DNA of 64,000 nucleotides from Augochlora pura (taxonomy: Eukaryota > Arthropoda > Insecta > Hymenoptera > Halictidae), in assembly GCF_028453695.1 (NCBI RefSeq), contig NC_135776.1, forward strand, positions 11,850,663-11,914,662, given 5' to 3'. Within the stretch, counting starts at the first letter, position 1, and each line of letters starts with the position of its first letter. A model generated the notes under the pieces. That model did not search any database and was not told the DNA's origin. It saw only the letters and a list, made by a program, of their open reading frames with translations. Shown here piece after piece: positions 21,004 to 32,689 of the stretch. The position numbers and the translations under genes were made by a program.

Positions 21004-21765
21004 AAAGAACTAAATTAACGCACAAGGCACTTTTACGATTCATTGTCTGCCATGATCTATCATTGGGACACGCGGATCCATCGTGGGCCACACCCGAGGG
21101 TACGAGCACTACCTGCGGGTGACTATGAGTTTGGGGCGGAATCACTTTCCTTCAGTATACGCTTTTCTTTGAACCAATCAATTCAAGACGACCGTTTCCC
21201 TTAATTCTTCCGAAACATTGCAATCTACGAATCCGCTTGTTCCATGCTTTAATACACATCCACTCCGAGGTTACCTCGAAGATATCAGTTCGACGAACGA
21301 GTAGAACATAACTATACACAACACAAGATTCAACAACCTATCCACTAACCTCATCTCTTAGTTATTCGCAGTTTCGCAGTCGACTTATAGTATTCGCAAC
21401 ATCAGCACCATTTGTAAATTTCATTTCTTGTTATTAAGTGTTAGTATAAGAAATAGCTTTTGTTACATTTGCATCACTCAATTTTATCACCCCTGTCACT
21501 TGAAAGAGTCACCGGGAACCGCGTATCTTCGAAACAATCGTGTGTGCGCGGAAGAACAGAGAAAAAGTAAGCAGGAATGAGATAGAGTGTGGAAGAGTAT
21601 ATGCGAGAGAGAAAGAGAATGGTAAGATAGTGAGGGAAAAGACTGTAAAAGCGGAAGGTCCGACGAAAGAGATCAAGGCATTCGTAAGAGAACGGTCGCT
21701 CTGCAAACTTGTGCGTTGTCATAGTTGCTGTCATGGTTATAATTATTGCGTTGTCATGGTTAAGT
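21004..21765. other. Unique DNA, no gene recognised
   Basis: 21060-21180 is GC-richer. Frames of 110 and 76 codons overlap on opposite strands at 21474-21806; neither matches a known family and the plus-strand one is a Lys/Glu/Arg-rich low-complexity run. Confidence 0.4.
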
Positions 21766-21847
21766 ATTAGGATGGAAACTATGAAACAGGCGTCGCAGCT
21801 GAACATAGGCTAAACAAAAACGCCCGTTTCATAGTTTCCATCCTAAT
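21766..21847. other. Long hairpin, 27-bp arms, 28-nt loop
   Basis: The left arm (21766-21792) starts ATTAGGATGGAAACTATG and the right arm (21821-21847) is its reverse complement with a single mismatch (26 of 27 pairs). An RNA from either strand would fold into a pre-microRNA-sized stem. A very short fold-back transposon is the alternative; no TTAA or TA duplication bounds it. Confidence 0.75.
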
Positions 21848-21952
21848 ATAATCATTGTAGTCTTTGCGGTGCCGTTGTCGAGTATAGTCGTCGTTGTTGT
21901 TTTAGTTGTCACCGTTGTTGCTTACGTCGTAGAAAGTTGTTGTACGATATTA

Positions 21953-22206
21953 TTAACCCCTTATCGTACCATTTTCTTTACAATTACTATGATTAGAATC
22001 TTTTCGATCGCGCTAACTTTCTAGAAGAAAAAGGAATTTTATATTTATCATGTGCTTACATCTACTCGAATGTTTAAATATTAGTAACAAGAGAATAAAA
22101 TGTGTTTCCTACTTAAAGGAACGGATGAACATTCGTACATAACAGCTTATTGTTATAATAAATCACCGCCATGAGTCTGACTCGTTAAAGTATGGCAAAG
22201 GGTTAA
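21953..22206. mobile_element. D-type MITE (254 bp)
   Basis: It starts TTAACCCCTTATCGTACC and ends TATGGCAAAGGGTTAA. GAGTCTGACTCG lies inside the right end, a small palindrome common to the D family. TTAA bounds both sides. Confidence 0.8.
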
Positions 22207-22529
22207 TAAACTGTTACTGTCCTTGTTATTCAACGTCATTTGTATTCTTTGTTATATTGCTACGGAGTTTCGTGGAATTTTCAACCAAAAATCCCTACAA
22301 TAGTTAGTCCCTTATGCACGACACGCCATTATAGTGGTTTTCGCGGATGTTTCGTATTTTGTTCAATTATAGGAGTTGTATCATATGGTCAATTATAATT
22401 ATATTGAGATACAATAATATTATAGGATATAATAATCTTAGTTATTAAAGTAAACTATTAAAGTGAAAGTGTATATATATACAATGCATTAAGAAAAGAA
22501 TATATATATATATAGCTAATATTATATAT

Positions 22530-24070
22530 TGTTGAGGACTCGTCAGATGGATGACGGAGTTCCTCTGAATATTGCACTTGGTGCCTACTAAACTCGAAGG
22601 ACCACCCACTGATGTGGGACTAAATAATTGATCTTAATTTTGACGCGCAACCTAATCGTTACGCGTATCTCTATATCTTTTGCACTGTACTGTATGACTC
22701 TCTGTACTATTCTATCTACTGTCTGTTCTGATCTATACTATCTGAAGTTCTGTACTGTTCTATATAATTGGATCTATACTCTCTGTATCTATACTATTTG
22801 ACTGTTTGCTCTATTCTTCTGAAGTTCTAATCTATTCTCTTTGCTGTTTGAATCTGTACTCTTTACTGTTCTAAACTGTTCTGATTTTCGTGACTTCTGC
22901 CTCAACCCCTTTTTTGGGCCTTAAGCGCCCCTCCCTTTTCCGGAGTTGAGGAAAACCTAGCCATCCCTTCCAATGTGCCCGAAACACGTTGTCTGTGGTG
23001 GGGATGACTGGGCGGGCCGCTTGCACTCGCGGGTGAACGGGTGTTTTGGCAACGCGTGGAAATTCCAGCTGGCCAGGATCGCCGATGCCGATACCTGGCG
23101 TCTGATTCCCTTTTTCCTTAGTCTTGGGACTTTATGGCAGGGCTTTTTGGACCTGTGAGTCTTAGGGCGAGAGATTTAGAAATGACTTTATGGTATGGCT
23201 GGCCATCTGTGAGTTTTTCAGCAATTCGTTTTAAATGCGTTTAGGATTATTACAGTCGTTAGCGGGCCGGTCCGCAGCCAACATGTGGCACATAAAGTAA
23301 ATAGATTTCAGGATGATGAAGGTAATGCCATCATTTAGTCTCACAGATCCAAGAAGCCCCGCCATAAAGACCCAAGACTAAGGAAAGGGACTCGGCCATC
23401 AGGTATCGGCATCAGCGATCCTGGCTAGCTGAATTTCCAAAACGTTGCCAAAAACATCCGTCCACCCCTGAGTGCACGCGGCCCGCCTAGTCATCCCCAC
23501 CACAGACAACGTGCTTCGGGCACATTGGAAGGGATGACTAGGTTTTCCCTTCACTCTGGAAGGGGGGGGGGGCGTAAGGCCCAAAGAGGGGTTGCAAATT
23601 AGAATAGATTCAAACACAGAAAGGTACAGACCTTGAGGAGAGTAGATTCAGAATTCAGTCAGAATAGAACAAACAGTCAGAGCAGTATAGACACATCCAG
23701 CAGACAGAGCAGATCAGAGTAGACAGTACAGTGCAGAGAACAGAGATAGACAGAATACGTAACGGTTAGGTTACGTGTTACAATAAGAACAGTCATTTAG
23801 TCCCACACACAGTGGGTGGTCCTTCGAGTGTAGTAGTAGGCACCAAGTGCAATATTCAGAGGATTCTGTCATACATCTGACGACTCCTCAACAGTGAGAC
23901 TAAATAATGGCATTACCTTCATTATCCTGAAATCTATTTGATTTTATGTGCCATATGTTGGCTGCGGACCGGCCCGCTAAAGAGACTGCAATAACCCTAA
24001 ATGAACTGCTGAAAAACTCGCAGATGGTCGGCCATACCATAAAGTCATTTCTAAAACTCTCGCCTTAACA
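22530..24070 (+). mobile_element. Solo LTR family X, outer copy
   Basis: It starts TGTTGAGGACTCGTC and ends CTCTCGCCTTAACA, with TATAT on both sides (22525-22529 and 24071-24075). Its own sequence lies in two blocks, 22530-23159 and 23899-24070 (about 800 bp), separated by an inverted copy of the same LTR. The 5' block has a long T/C-rich stretch with repeated CTGT and TCTATACT words (22670-22880). The strand given is arbitrary because promoter signals are weak. Confidence 0.85.
23160..23893 (-). mobile_element. Solo LTR family X, inner inverted copy (734 bp)
   Basis: It starts TCTTAGGGCGAGAG (TGTTAAGG with substitutions) and ends GACTCCTCAACA, and is flanked on both sides by GTGAG (23155-23159 and 23894-23898). 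It is the reverse complement of the outer copy's two blocks joined together, so an X LTR inserted into an X LTR in opposite orientation. It contains a run of 12 G at about 23562-23573. Confidence 0.85.
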
Positions 24071-24168
24071 TATATAGCTATACCATAAAATATATATATC
24101 AAGAAAAATGGTAATCAAGTTATGAAAAATTTCATTCGTGCAAAATCCAGCCGTGCCAAAGAGGTTAA

Positions 24169-24671
24169 ACTATAATCGCTATAAATTATTATAGATGTTG
24201 CGACGCATATATAGTCGCTTATCTCATCTTTATATTTGAGGTTAGGCTGCGTCTATTTTGTCGACGCCATTTTTCAGAGTCCGTTTAGTATCTGTTTGAC
24301 AAATTGCTTAGTTCACGACTAATGAGTACGACTGAAGAATATTCAGGCTGAAGAGTTGCTGGTAAAATGAGTGTGGCCGTGCCGTTCCGAATGGCACTTT
24401 TGATGCGATCTAAGCCCAGACAGACCACCAACAGGGTTCGGCGGTGCATTTCCTGTAATTTACACGGGGTGCAAAGGCTGCCATCATCAACAGCCTCACT
24501 GTTTTTCGCGTCAGACTGTCGAGCCACCCCAATTGTCTCAATACCAATAGATTCTTTCTAATTGACGGGCCCAGTGTGCTATTATTTTTTAGTAAATGGC
24601 GGAAGCTATTTTGCGTTTAGATTTTTAGTGTACTAACCAAGTCTAAAAATAATTTTATCAGCCATTGTTGC
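24169..24671. other. Unique DNA, no gene recognised
   Basis: A moderately GC-rich stretch at 24360-24540 is open in more than one frame (80 codons minus, 64 codons plus) but shows no recognisable domain. Confidence 0.4.
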
Positions 24672-24771
24672 NNNNNNNNNNNNNNNNNNNNNNNNNNNNN
24701 NNNNNNNNNNNNNNNNNNNNNNNNNNNNNNNNNNNNNNNNNNNNNNNNNNNNNNNNNNNNNNNNNNNNNNN
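24672..24771. other. Assembly gap (100 N)
   Basis: Exactly 100 N in AT-rich unique sequence. Confidence 0.98.
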
Positions 24772-26205
24772 ACGTGATATAACAATTTTAATGGCGCCAC
24801 CGAGCCGACACTCGAGTACAAAGGATTAGTAAATCAAACAATACTGATAACTAACCTGATAGTATAACAATTTTCTGTTCCTACAGGCTATTATGTTCTA
24901 GAAATTTTGCTAAAATAAAATTGCGTATAACATAGAAATATAAATATTAAAACAGCTAGCTGACTATTTTTGGCCACTGTCAAAATAAACGGCTAAAAAT
25001 ATGTAATTAATTATCAATAAAATATATGCAACCGCCGTGCATGAAAATACACAATTTCAAATAAAAATGATTTAAGAAATATGTTGCAAGAAGAATGGAG
25101 AAAAATCGATGAAAATATAATAAATAATTAAATTTCATTGATGTCCAGACAATTGCAAGCCGTTACTGATGATAAAGGATATCCTACAAAATATTAATTC
25201 ATTTGTTAGTTCGTTAATTCAGTGGTTTATTAAAAAAAGAATGTACTGTATGAACTTATCTCCTGATGGATTTTGTTCTTGTTAAGAATTATGTTTTATA
25301 TCTTGTAATAAAATATTTAAATCTTAATGAAATACCATATCATTTGAAAACTGTGTTAATCTCTTACATTTTAGTGTATTTCATTTTTGTATTAACGTTC
25401 TACCAATAAAGTTATCGCCGTTCTAAGTAGTACATCTAGTGGTGTATGAATAATTTTTTCGGATATTGTAGCTAGAAAGGATGCACCGACTATAACAGGT
25501 ATATCTAACCTAACCGAGGTCACGTGGCTCACCAAAAACTATCGGATCATAGCTGCTATATTTCTGTCGTTGTTTTAACGCCTATTAATCGAACGGGCTA
25601 AACGCACAATATTTTTTTATCGATGGATATTTGATTCTGTACGAGCCCGAAATGACACTCTATTAAAGTAATCGTACGACCCCTATAAAATTTCCACCGC
25701 AACGAGAAATTCCATCGATTCCGTATAAACAAATGCTCTTCAATTCGACCTCGATGGTCAGAGGAGGTACGGTTTTTATCGGTGTTCAGGCGCGGCAGGT
25801 AGTAACATAACCTATATTCATCGGGTAAAATATTTCTTCGGGATATTCGTCCCGTTCTATTTTCCAGGCTGGATACCCTAGTCGTTTCTCCGCCGACTTT
25901 ATATCGATCGAATAAAAAGTTAACTATGACACGCACATAAAAACGGAATACATATTTCCCACGCATCGACTGCCCATCCAATCGGTAGTTAATATTTCAA
26001 ACGAACACGTCCCTGTATAATGTATTTTGCACATCGTGCTTCTCTATTGCAATTTAACCTCTTAGCTGCGCCGATCTATTTGTGAGATCAATTTTCCTCG
26101 TGTTTTATCGATTACGTTATTGGATATAGTATTTTTTGACTAGTTGTCCTGAAATTATTTGAAATTGTGCGAGATTTTTTTTAAATGTTACACGCAAAGC
26201 ATTTT
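24772..26205. other. Unique DNA with an unassigned 127-codon frame
   Basis: 24772-25560 is AT-rich. 25598-25981 is open on the minus strand for 127 codons, rich in Arg, Tyr and Ile, with no domain I recognise; the region is less AT-rich than its surroundings and could be a conserved non-coding block. A possible worn B-type start (TTAACCTCTTAGCTGCG) lies at 26057-26073. Confidence 0.4.
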
Positions 26206-26217
26206 AACTCGTTCCAT

Positions 26218-26501
26218 GCCACGTGTATTACCGGTGGTACACTTTAACCTCTTCAGGTATGAATTTTTATTGTAGAGAACAATCTATTTAATTTTTTCTT
26301 TTATTCCATTCGATGAGGTTTTGTTAGTATTGCTGAGGGATTCTGTACCAAATAGTTTTTCAATTGATTCTCATTTTCTTTACACTTAAAGTACAATAAT
26401 TATAATTTTAAGAAAACTAAACGTACACATATGTACGTGGCAGTATACCTGAAGAGGTTAGACTTGACCTTCAGGCCACGTGTACCACTGGTGGTACACG
26501 C
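26218..26501. repeat. Two near-palindromes flanking a TTAA MITE
   Basis: A ~24-bp near-palindrome occurs at about 26219-26242 (CCACGTGTATTACCGGTGG plus TACAC) and again at about 26477-26500 (CCACGTGTACCACTGGTGG plus TACAC), with the MITE 26244-26461 between. Each contains a CACGTG E-box. The two differ at three positions. Confidence 0.75.
26244..26461. mobile_element. TTAA-bounded MITE (218 bp)
   Basis: It starts TTAACCTCTTCAGGTATG and ends CAGTATACCTGAAGAGGTTAG, with inverted ends of about 18 bp and TTAA/TTAG borders. The interior is AT-rich and has no frame. The terminus is B-like in its first eight bases (TTAACCTC) but otherwise distinct. Confidence 0.75.
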
Positions 26502-28164
26502 AGATATATTTATTTAATGCGCTGGAAGTATATGTTTATGACAAATTTATTTCTATAAAATATATTTCTACTAAAAGATTGCGGCATTATACAAAATGAA
26601 GTATTGAACAAAACGCATAATTAATAATTACACGTGAAGGTTGATTTTCTTAAAGCAAGAGATGCGTAAAAATAACTTCTTTCGGGCAATCGTTGGAAAA
26701 CGTCATTACTCTTACAGTTTTTTGTCTTGCTACTTCAGTACTACATTTTTTTTACATTTTGTTTATAACAAGAAATGCAACGTTGTCTAGCTGTCCTCGC
26801 TTTGCCTTCTGGCATCACTTGTCTCAATGGAAAATGATAATATAAATCTACGTGGGCGATTTATACTTAATGCGAGTTCTATTTCAATAGGAATAGAACT
26901 GGTACTACATATCCGTCGCGTATTTTTATACTGTCTGTCATTAGGGATAAAGAATAAAAGCTGAATAACTCAATCAATTAAAAAAATTAAAAGATGAAAG
27001 TATAATCCAAAGCAAGTTAACAATAGCAAATTGTTAAACTTGAAATAAGCGATATTATTTATTCGTTGGTGCCAAATCAAATTTGATTCCTTAGTATTTA
27101 TCTCTTTCCGTCAACCGAATAAAATTTTGTCCAATTTTGTTATGTATAGTTACTCCAAAAAAGTATTTGGACATTAATATTTGACTTCTACGGCATATAT
27201 TAAAAGAAATACACAGTGAAAGGAAAAAGTCCTTTACAGTATATTAAAGTAGTGTATATGTATAGATTTTATATATACATATATACATGCATAGGTTATA
27301 TGGATTATATAGGTTATATATCAGTTACGCAAATTATATAGATATTTTATATTTTATGATATATTATATCCTAGCTTTATAGCCAAGTTTTCAGGGATAA
27401 TTGTTCGTAAATCACGTGTGATTCCGAGTGTTTCGCATTACAATGAAGACTTACGTAGCGCAAAATAATGTTCTAAACAACCAGTTTGCAAATAAACATT
27501 CGTTTTATTTTCACGCATATTTTCGAAATTTATATTTATTGAAAAAAATCATACTCAGGTTTATCATTTTTTCCTTCTGTTTATTTTTTAATAACAAAAT
27601 TTAATATATCAACTACAAATGAGAAACAAAATAATTGTGTAAATTTATTAATAATAAAGTAATATTTATAAAATAATTAACAATCATTAATTACTGTCGA
27701 AAACAAGCCAAAGCAAAGCGGTTGATCAGCCACTACATCAACTGGCAACGGAATCCTATACATCACGACAAAGAAAATATTCCCTCGTCAAGAATACCAT
27801 TCAGATTTATTAATAATAACAAATCAAATTGATTAATATTAGAATAATATACATACAGTAATTAACAATAGTTAATTACTGCTGAAAATAGGCCAAAGCA
27901 CTGCAATTCGTCACCTTCACAGTAATTTGCATCATAATTCTATCTAGCATTACAAAGAAAATATTTTTTCTCGCCAGAAGAAGCATTTAACAATGTAATA
28001 TTTCCGATTGGAGATCAATCTGATTCATTACTAAAACATAAATTCACCAAAGCTATTAAAGAAATTCCAATCCAGATCACGAGTCCATAAATTCGACAAA
28101 GTTGTTAAAGAAACTGCAATCCATATCGCGAATCCAATAATAATTACCGTTCGGTAGGTACGCG
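26502..28164. repeat. AT-rich DNA with local tandem duplications
   Basis: 27650-27990 is a duplicated ~175-bp unit (shared TTAACAAT.ATTAATTACTG, CCAAAGCA and ACAAAGAAAATATT blocks). 28041-28130 is a ~50-bp direct duplication (AATTCCAATCC versus AACTGCAATCC contexts). At 27149-27175, TAGTTACTCC, AAAAAAGTATTTGGACAT resembles a single Tc1-like terminus. 27240-27365 is a TATA/TATATAGG-type simple repeat. No gene is seen. Confidence 0.55.
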
Positions 28165-29109
28165 ATGATTATTTCACCTACACGCGAGCATTTTAAAATG
28201 GCATCGTTAACTGTTGGAAGTATTGCGTACACGATAGAATCATGTATTAAATGGCGAATGTTAAAAAGCAGGATTTGTTACAAAGGATGTGAAACGTTCG
28301 ATTACACCGCTCGGAATTCTGGGTTAATTGAAGTACGTTCGAGTTGGACGACGAGCAGAATAATTAGAAAAATAATAGCGATAGATAGCAAGCCGCGTGT
28401 AATAAGCTGGAACTGCGTTCGCTTGGCGGTGAAATTAACGGATATCTCGCAACTGCACTCGCGTCAAACGATTCCAAGTTTCAGACTAATTCTCGACGGA
28501 CCCGTCCTACTCCGGGCGTTTTCCACCCCCGATTCGTCGAATCAATGAGACAAATGCGTACGCACGCTGTGTCGCATTAAATCAAAATACACTGTCCGTG
28601 GTTGTGTTAGACACGTGGTTACATGGAAAGTTACTCATCAGCGGAGTGCTACTAGAGTATCGAAGTGATATCAGGAGAACTCCTTGTTGTCTTCTTTTTA
28701 TCGTTCCATAGTTGCTGGTGCATATTTTCTATCGGCTTCTGTGAGGAATTCTCGATTAACACTTCGCACTCGGAGACATTTGAACTCTAAATTCAAGACG
28801 GTTTTTCTAAGCCACGGTATTTTATATTACATGATTTATAATTAGTGCACATCTACGTTTACGAAGTGAATCTTATAACGCATGGAACGTTTCTAAGAAT
28901 TTTTTAAAATATAAAGAATGACAATGATTTAACAAAAATTATCTTGGAACGTGGTGCCTCGCAGTCGCTTGTCGAGTGGAAAACAATTTACCGATCACTC
29001 GGTTCTTCATGTAGGGAGTCATTCATTTCCAGTAATTAATTGCAGATTAATCTACGTAGACGTATGTAGTGTGATTATATCTACTATGTTCATATTTTTA
29101 TAATGTTCG
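28165..29109. other. Unique DNA with an unassigned 127-codon frame
   Basis: The plus-strand frame at 28165-28548 is open for 127 codons in moderately GC-rich sequence, with no recognisable domain, signal peptide or membrane segment. It may be part of an exon or a chance frame; the rest of the stretch has nothing I can assign. Confidence 0.35.
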
Positions 29110-29275
29110 TATTAAAGAATATTTAATTCATCTGTTTTATTTTATCCATTTTATTAATCACGATAGGTGCTTAATATTTAAAAAATTATATAGTAATATT
29201 GAAGCTTATTGTAGCTCAATACTAAATTTTACTTTCCGTTTTTATTTTATTTATTTCATTAATTGTTAAAATATA
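29110..29275 (-). repeat. Interior fragment of an E-type element
   Basis: The blocks TTATTAATCACGATAGGTGC and AAAAAATTATATAGTAATATTG match the minus-strand interior of E elements (for example 11450-11610). No terminus is present. Confidence 0.55.
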
Positions 29276-29299
29276 TATGTATACGCTCTTTCGATTATT

Positions 29300-29545
29300 T
29301 ACAAAATGACAGTTCAAGCTGTTTTATTATATAAAAATCAAAGTGATAATGTAAAAGTTAACTTACAGCAAACCAACAATAATTCAGATCTAAGACGTTT
29401 GCTACATATCTTACATTACCTACAAAATAATAGTTCAAATCGTTCGATTACATAAAAATGAAAATATTCTTATAAAAATTAACTTGGAACAAGACAAAAA
29501 CAATTCAGAACCTCGAGGTTTACTAAATACCTTATATACGTATAT
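29300..29545. repeat. Direct duplication, ~125-bp unit
   Basis: Two units share ACAAAATGACAGTTCAA / ACAAAATAATAGTTCAA, then ATAAAAAT, AAATTAACTT and CAATTCAGA blocks. The units have diverged by substitutions and small indels. Confidence 0.6.
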
Positions 29546-30108
29546 AGATGCTCACAGTTCAAGTATAATTAAATACAAGCCCTGTTCCCCAAGTTTAACA
29601 TCTAAAAGGATGTCGAATATCCTAACTTGTCTCATTTCATCTAATCAAATTTCGCATAGACGCTCGGTTGCTTTCAAAGATGGTAGAAACACTCGGCTTC
29701 TTGGCTAAGAGCGGTGAGCACGTGGACTGATGTCAACCGAGCAAAAAGCTAACAACGAGTAACAGCGATAACAGATATCAACGCGGCCGTACATCGCACT
29801 TAAGTCGCTACCGCACCTCCTTCCTTTATCTGATGACCCAGTTTACTAACTTTCTTCCTGGCATTGCTAGACATATCTCTGTAATAGATTTACTCAGACG
29901 GAGCTTGCTGAGATAGTTGAAAACCCATCTGCGATAAGGGTTTCCGAGTTTTCCGTCTGTATTGTCGATTTTATGGTACTGGCAGTTTGTGCAGGTGTCG
30001 CAGTTGAACGATTATGACAGTTCTTCTCGCGGAGTCATACGGTTATGTATATTTGTCGTCCAGGTATGCTAGACAATTTACAGCTATCGGTATGTAGAGA
30101 AATTGCGA
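29546..30108. other. Unique DNA, no gene recognised
   Basis: No repeat or exon is recognisable. Confidence 0.45.
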
Positions 30109-31085
30109 TTTAATCCTTTCATTAGGGTAGTTTACTCCGTTGGAGTGACGCCGCGGAACGGGACATTTGTAGTGTTATATTACATTATATTGTAATATAT
30201 TATATTGTATTATATAATATAATATTATATTATACGTAACTACGCTATAATATGCTGTTCATTGCTATAATATGCTATACAATGTTATACTATGGTAAGC
30301 TATACCATGCTATACTATACTATAACTATACTATGTGGAGCTGTATTATGTTAAGCTATATTATGATATACTACGCTATATTACACTATACTATGTCGTA
30401 TTACATTACGTTACATTACATTACATTATGTCATATTACACCATATTGTATCGTGTTCCGTCCCGAAGACGCAAACGCGTGGAGTTTCTGCCGATGGGGT
30501 TTATGACACGGACGCGAGGAAGGTTATTTTTGAGAATAAGACCTCTTCTTCAGACTCTTGGTGCACTGCGACGCGATGAGGCACTCTCCTTCGGCACACT
30601 GCGACGCGAACAGTAGCCCTTCGGTTCCCAACATCGACGCGCACAGTCTTCGCTTCAACCAAACATTTTAACGCACGATTACAACGGAAGTTTCACAACG
30701 GCGACTACGAAAAGCACGCACAACACCAACGTGAATTACTATCGCGACGATTCCTAGTTTTCCCCATTAATTTGAAGAAATACCGTGTCGCGTCGTGTGC
30801 TGTATATTTACATCGGGGTAGCTTCGTGACGTACTACCGCGAAACACCCCTAAATATATTGTATTGTATTGTATTATATACTATTGCATTGTATTGTATT
30901 GTATTGTACTCTATTGTATTGTATTTTATTGTATAGTACTCTATTGCTTTGTACTTTATTGTATTCTATAAAATTACATATGTTACATTTATATAGTATA
31001 ATAATGCCGTATATAGTCGCTACCCGTACACACAGCACGTCGCGTGGAGGCCGATTATAGTCGACACTCTTAAAGAAAGGGTTAA
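30109..31085. mobile_element. G-type element split by LTR B and expanded by simple repeats
   Basis: It starts TTAATCCTTTCATTAGGG with GGAGTGACGCC inside, and ends GTCGACACTCTTAAAGAAAGG then GTTAA, matching the G copy at 18334-18661. The interior holds TATTA/TACTATGC-type simple repeats (30175-30450) and TTGTA/TTGTATTGTA repeats (30858-30970), with a B-family LTR between them. Confidence 0.7.
30454..30846. mobile_element. Solo LTR family B, copy 2, internally shortened
   Basis: It begins TGTTCCGTCCCGAAGACGC and follows the family through GATGGGGTTTATGACACGG and GAAGGTTATTTTTGAGAA, then jumps to the family's 3' portion (ATACCGTGTCGCGTCG, as in copy 3 ATACCGTGCCGCGTCG-type sequence near 47530). 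About half the LTR is missing. The 3' border and target duplication could not be set. Confidence 0.65.
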
Positions 31086-31370
31086 ACACGCCACTTGCGT
31101 TTATCCGAGATTGCTGTATTCGATAGGGAGTAGACGGTTCTGAACAACCAATGGAACGCGAGGTGGCATTAAACTGTTTCCGGTATCCATTAATTTCGGT
31201 CTGTCCATTACACTCCTTCGATTTCGTACGAGGCGTCGCGGCAATCCACTTCTCCGTTCCGTTCAGGTAAATTCATTCTATTATCGGCACCCGCCCCTCC
31301 TCCACCGAGTCGTTCCGCTCATTTGTTAAAAGGTCACTCTCATGCGAGCCACACAAAGAAATAATTTTGT

Positions 31371-31968
31371 TTAACACTTTGTTCGTCCACTCAACGACCA
31401 CAAAAGTTCGATCAACTTCAGAGACCATAATTGTAGTAATTTATTGGAAACAAATCGTCACATAATAACTATTATTTTCATTCAAATGTTTTCAATTATG
31501 TTTCATTAATATATACAAGAAGAATTTTCTTATGGTCATTCATATCCATTAGTGAATTTAAAACTTGTTCAAGTTAGTTATTACAGTTATTTCTTTTCTT
31601 TACAATTACTTATGTTCTTATTTATTTTCACAGTTTTATAATTAGGGTTGCTTCTGACTAAATTGCAGATGCTAATTTATGTTAATTTATGCCAAATAAA
31701 TTTTATCTGCATCAGTTGCATGGTACTGCGACTATGTGGTCATTTATATTTATTTTTAATAATTTTAACAAGTCTAAAATAATTCGACAGTGCTTGAAAT
31801 TTCTTATTTGCTTGGATTTTTTTTCTTTTAAATTATAACTACTATATAGATTCAATTCTAGATGCATAAATTGCGGCAACAATTTATATAAAATATATAT
31901 ACATACTGTAGGTGATCCAAAATAGCTTTGGATTTGAAGTTAAAATGGCGCCGACTACAAAATGTTAA
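31371..31968. mobile_element. Long C-type element, degraded (~598 bp)
   Basis: It starts TTAACACTTTGTTCGTCC and ends GGCGCCGACTACAAAATG then TTAA. The right third (GCATAAATTGCGGCAACAAT, GATCCAAAATAGCTTTGG, GTTAAAATGGCGCCG) matches the long C elements at 1905-2365 and 53946-54823. No transposase is present. Confidence 0.55.
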
Positions 31969-32689
31969 GAATGCTGAAGGGACGGCGAGGTACGTTCCAC
32001 TTTCGGTGTTGCCGTTATGTTGCCTATATATTATGTTTCGCTTTGTTCTAAATCATTTTTTACTAATGAATAATATTGATATCAATAATAATAGTGATAA
32101 TAATAATGAGTAATATTGACTATTATTGGACACATATTGGACATCAGAGTTAACATATTCTAGCTAGAATTTGGGAACACTGACGAATAATATTAATAAT
32201 GATTATAATAATAGTAATAATAAGAAGAAGAATAATGAATAATATGGGATATTATTAGGCATATGTTGGACATTAGAGTTGACGTATTGTAGACAGAATT
32301 TGGAAAACACGAGAATAGTGAAATCGAAAAACAATAACGAAGATATTGACGACTTTTGAATAAAATATTTGTCACAGTGGAATTTTTACAAATTCTACTC
32401 CGCTTGAAACTTTTATTCTCCTCCTTTTTACGCATTCGTGTTAGAACTTTTAAAGGCACGAGCCTCCTTTAAAAAAAAAGTTCCATAATTACTGTTATAA
32501 ACAGAACTTATTAACTCTTTGAAGCACACGATATTAAAGAAATTAATACCCCAAGTTGCACAGAATATTTTTTACTACAAAAGATCAATTTCTTAATACA
32601 AAAGTTCAAGCCTCAATTTGACACGCGTAAAACGCACTTTGTTATACAAAATGAAAATACAATAAGCCAGAGAAATTATTTTAGATTCA
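31969..32689. other. AT-rich DNA with AAT/ATAAT simple repeats
   Basis: Two related ~110-bp segments (ATATTGGACATCAGAGTTAAC near 32130 and ATGTTGGACATTAGAGTTGAC near 32262) form a direct duplication, with AATAATAAT repeats between. No gene is seen. Confidence 0.5.

Larger units (their letters stand above)
22304..24168. mobile_element. B-type MITE split by a solo LTR
   Basis: The left part (22304-22529) begins TTAGTCCCTTATGCACGAC, a B terminus whose TTAA has become TTAG, and the right part (24071-24168) ends CCGTGCCAAAGAGGTTAA. Both parts align with the intact B copy at 5776-6022. The 1541-bp interruption is the X-family LTR, bounded by TATAT. Confidence 0.85.

Noticed and set aside
22530..24070. 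A foldback (FB-type) DNA transposon
   Set aside because: The block order and the separate TATAT and GTGAG duplications fit one LTR nested in another; a simple foldback would have the blocks in mirror order.
30252..30506. Tyr/Met/Leu-rich frames at 30252-30616
   Set aside because: They are translations of TACTATGC and TTACATTA simple repeats joined to LTR B.
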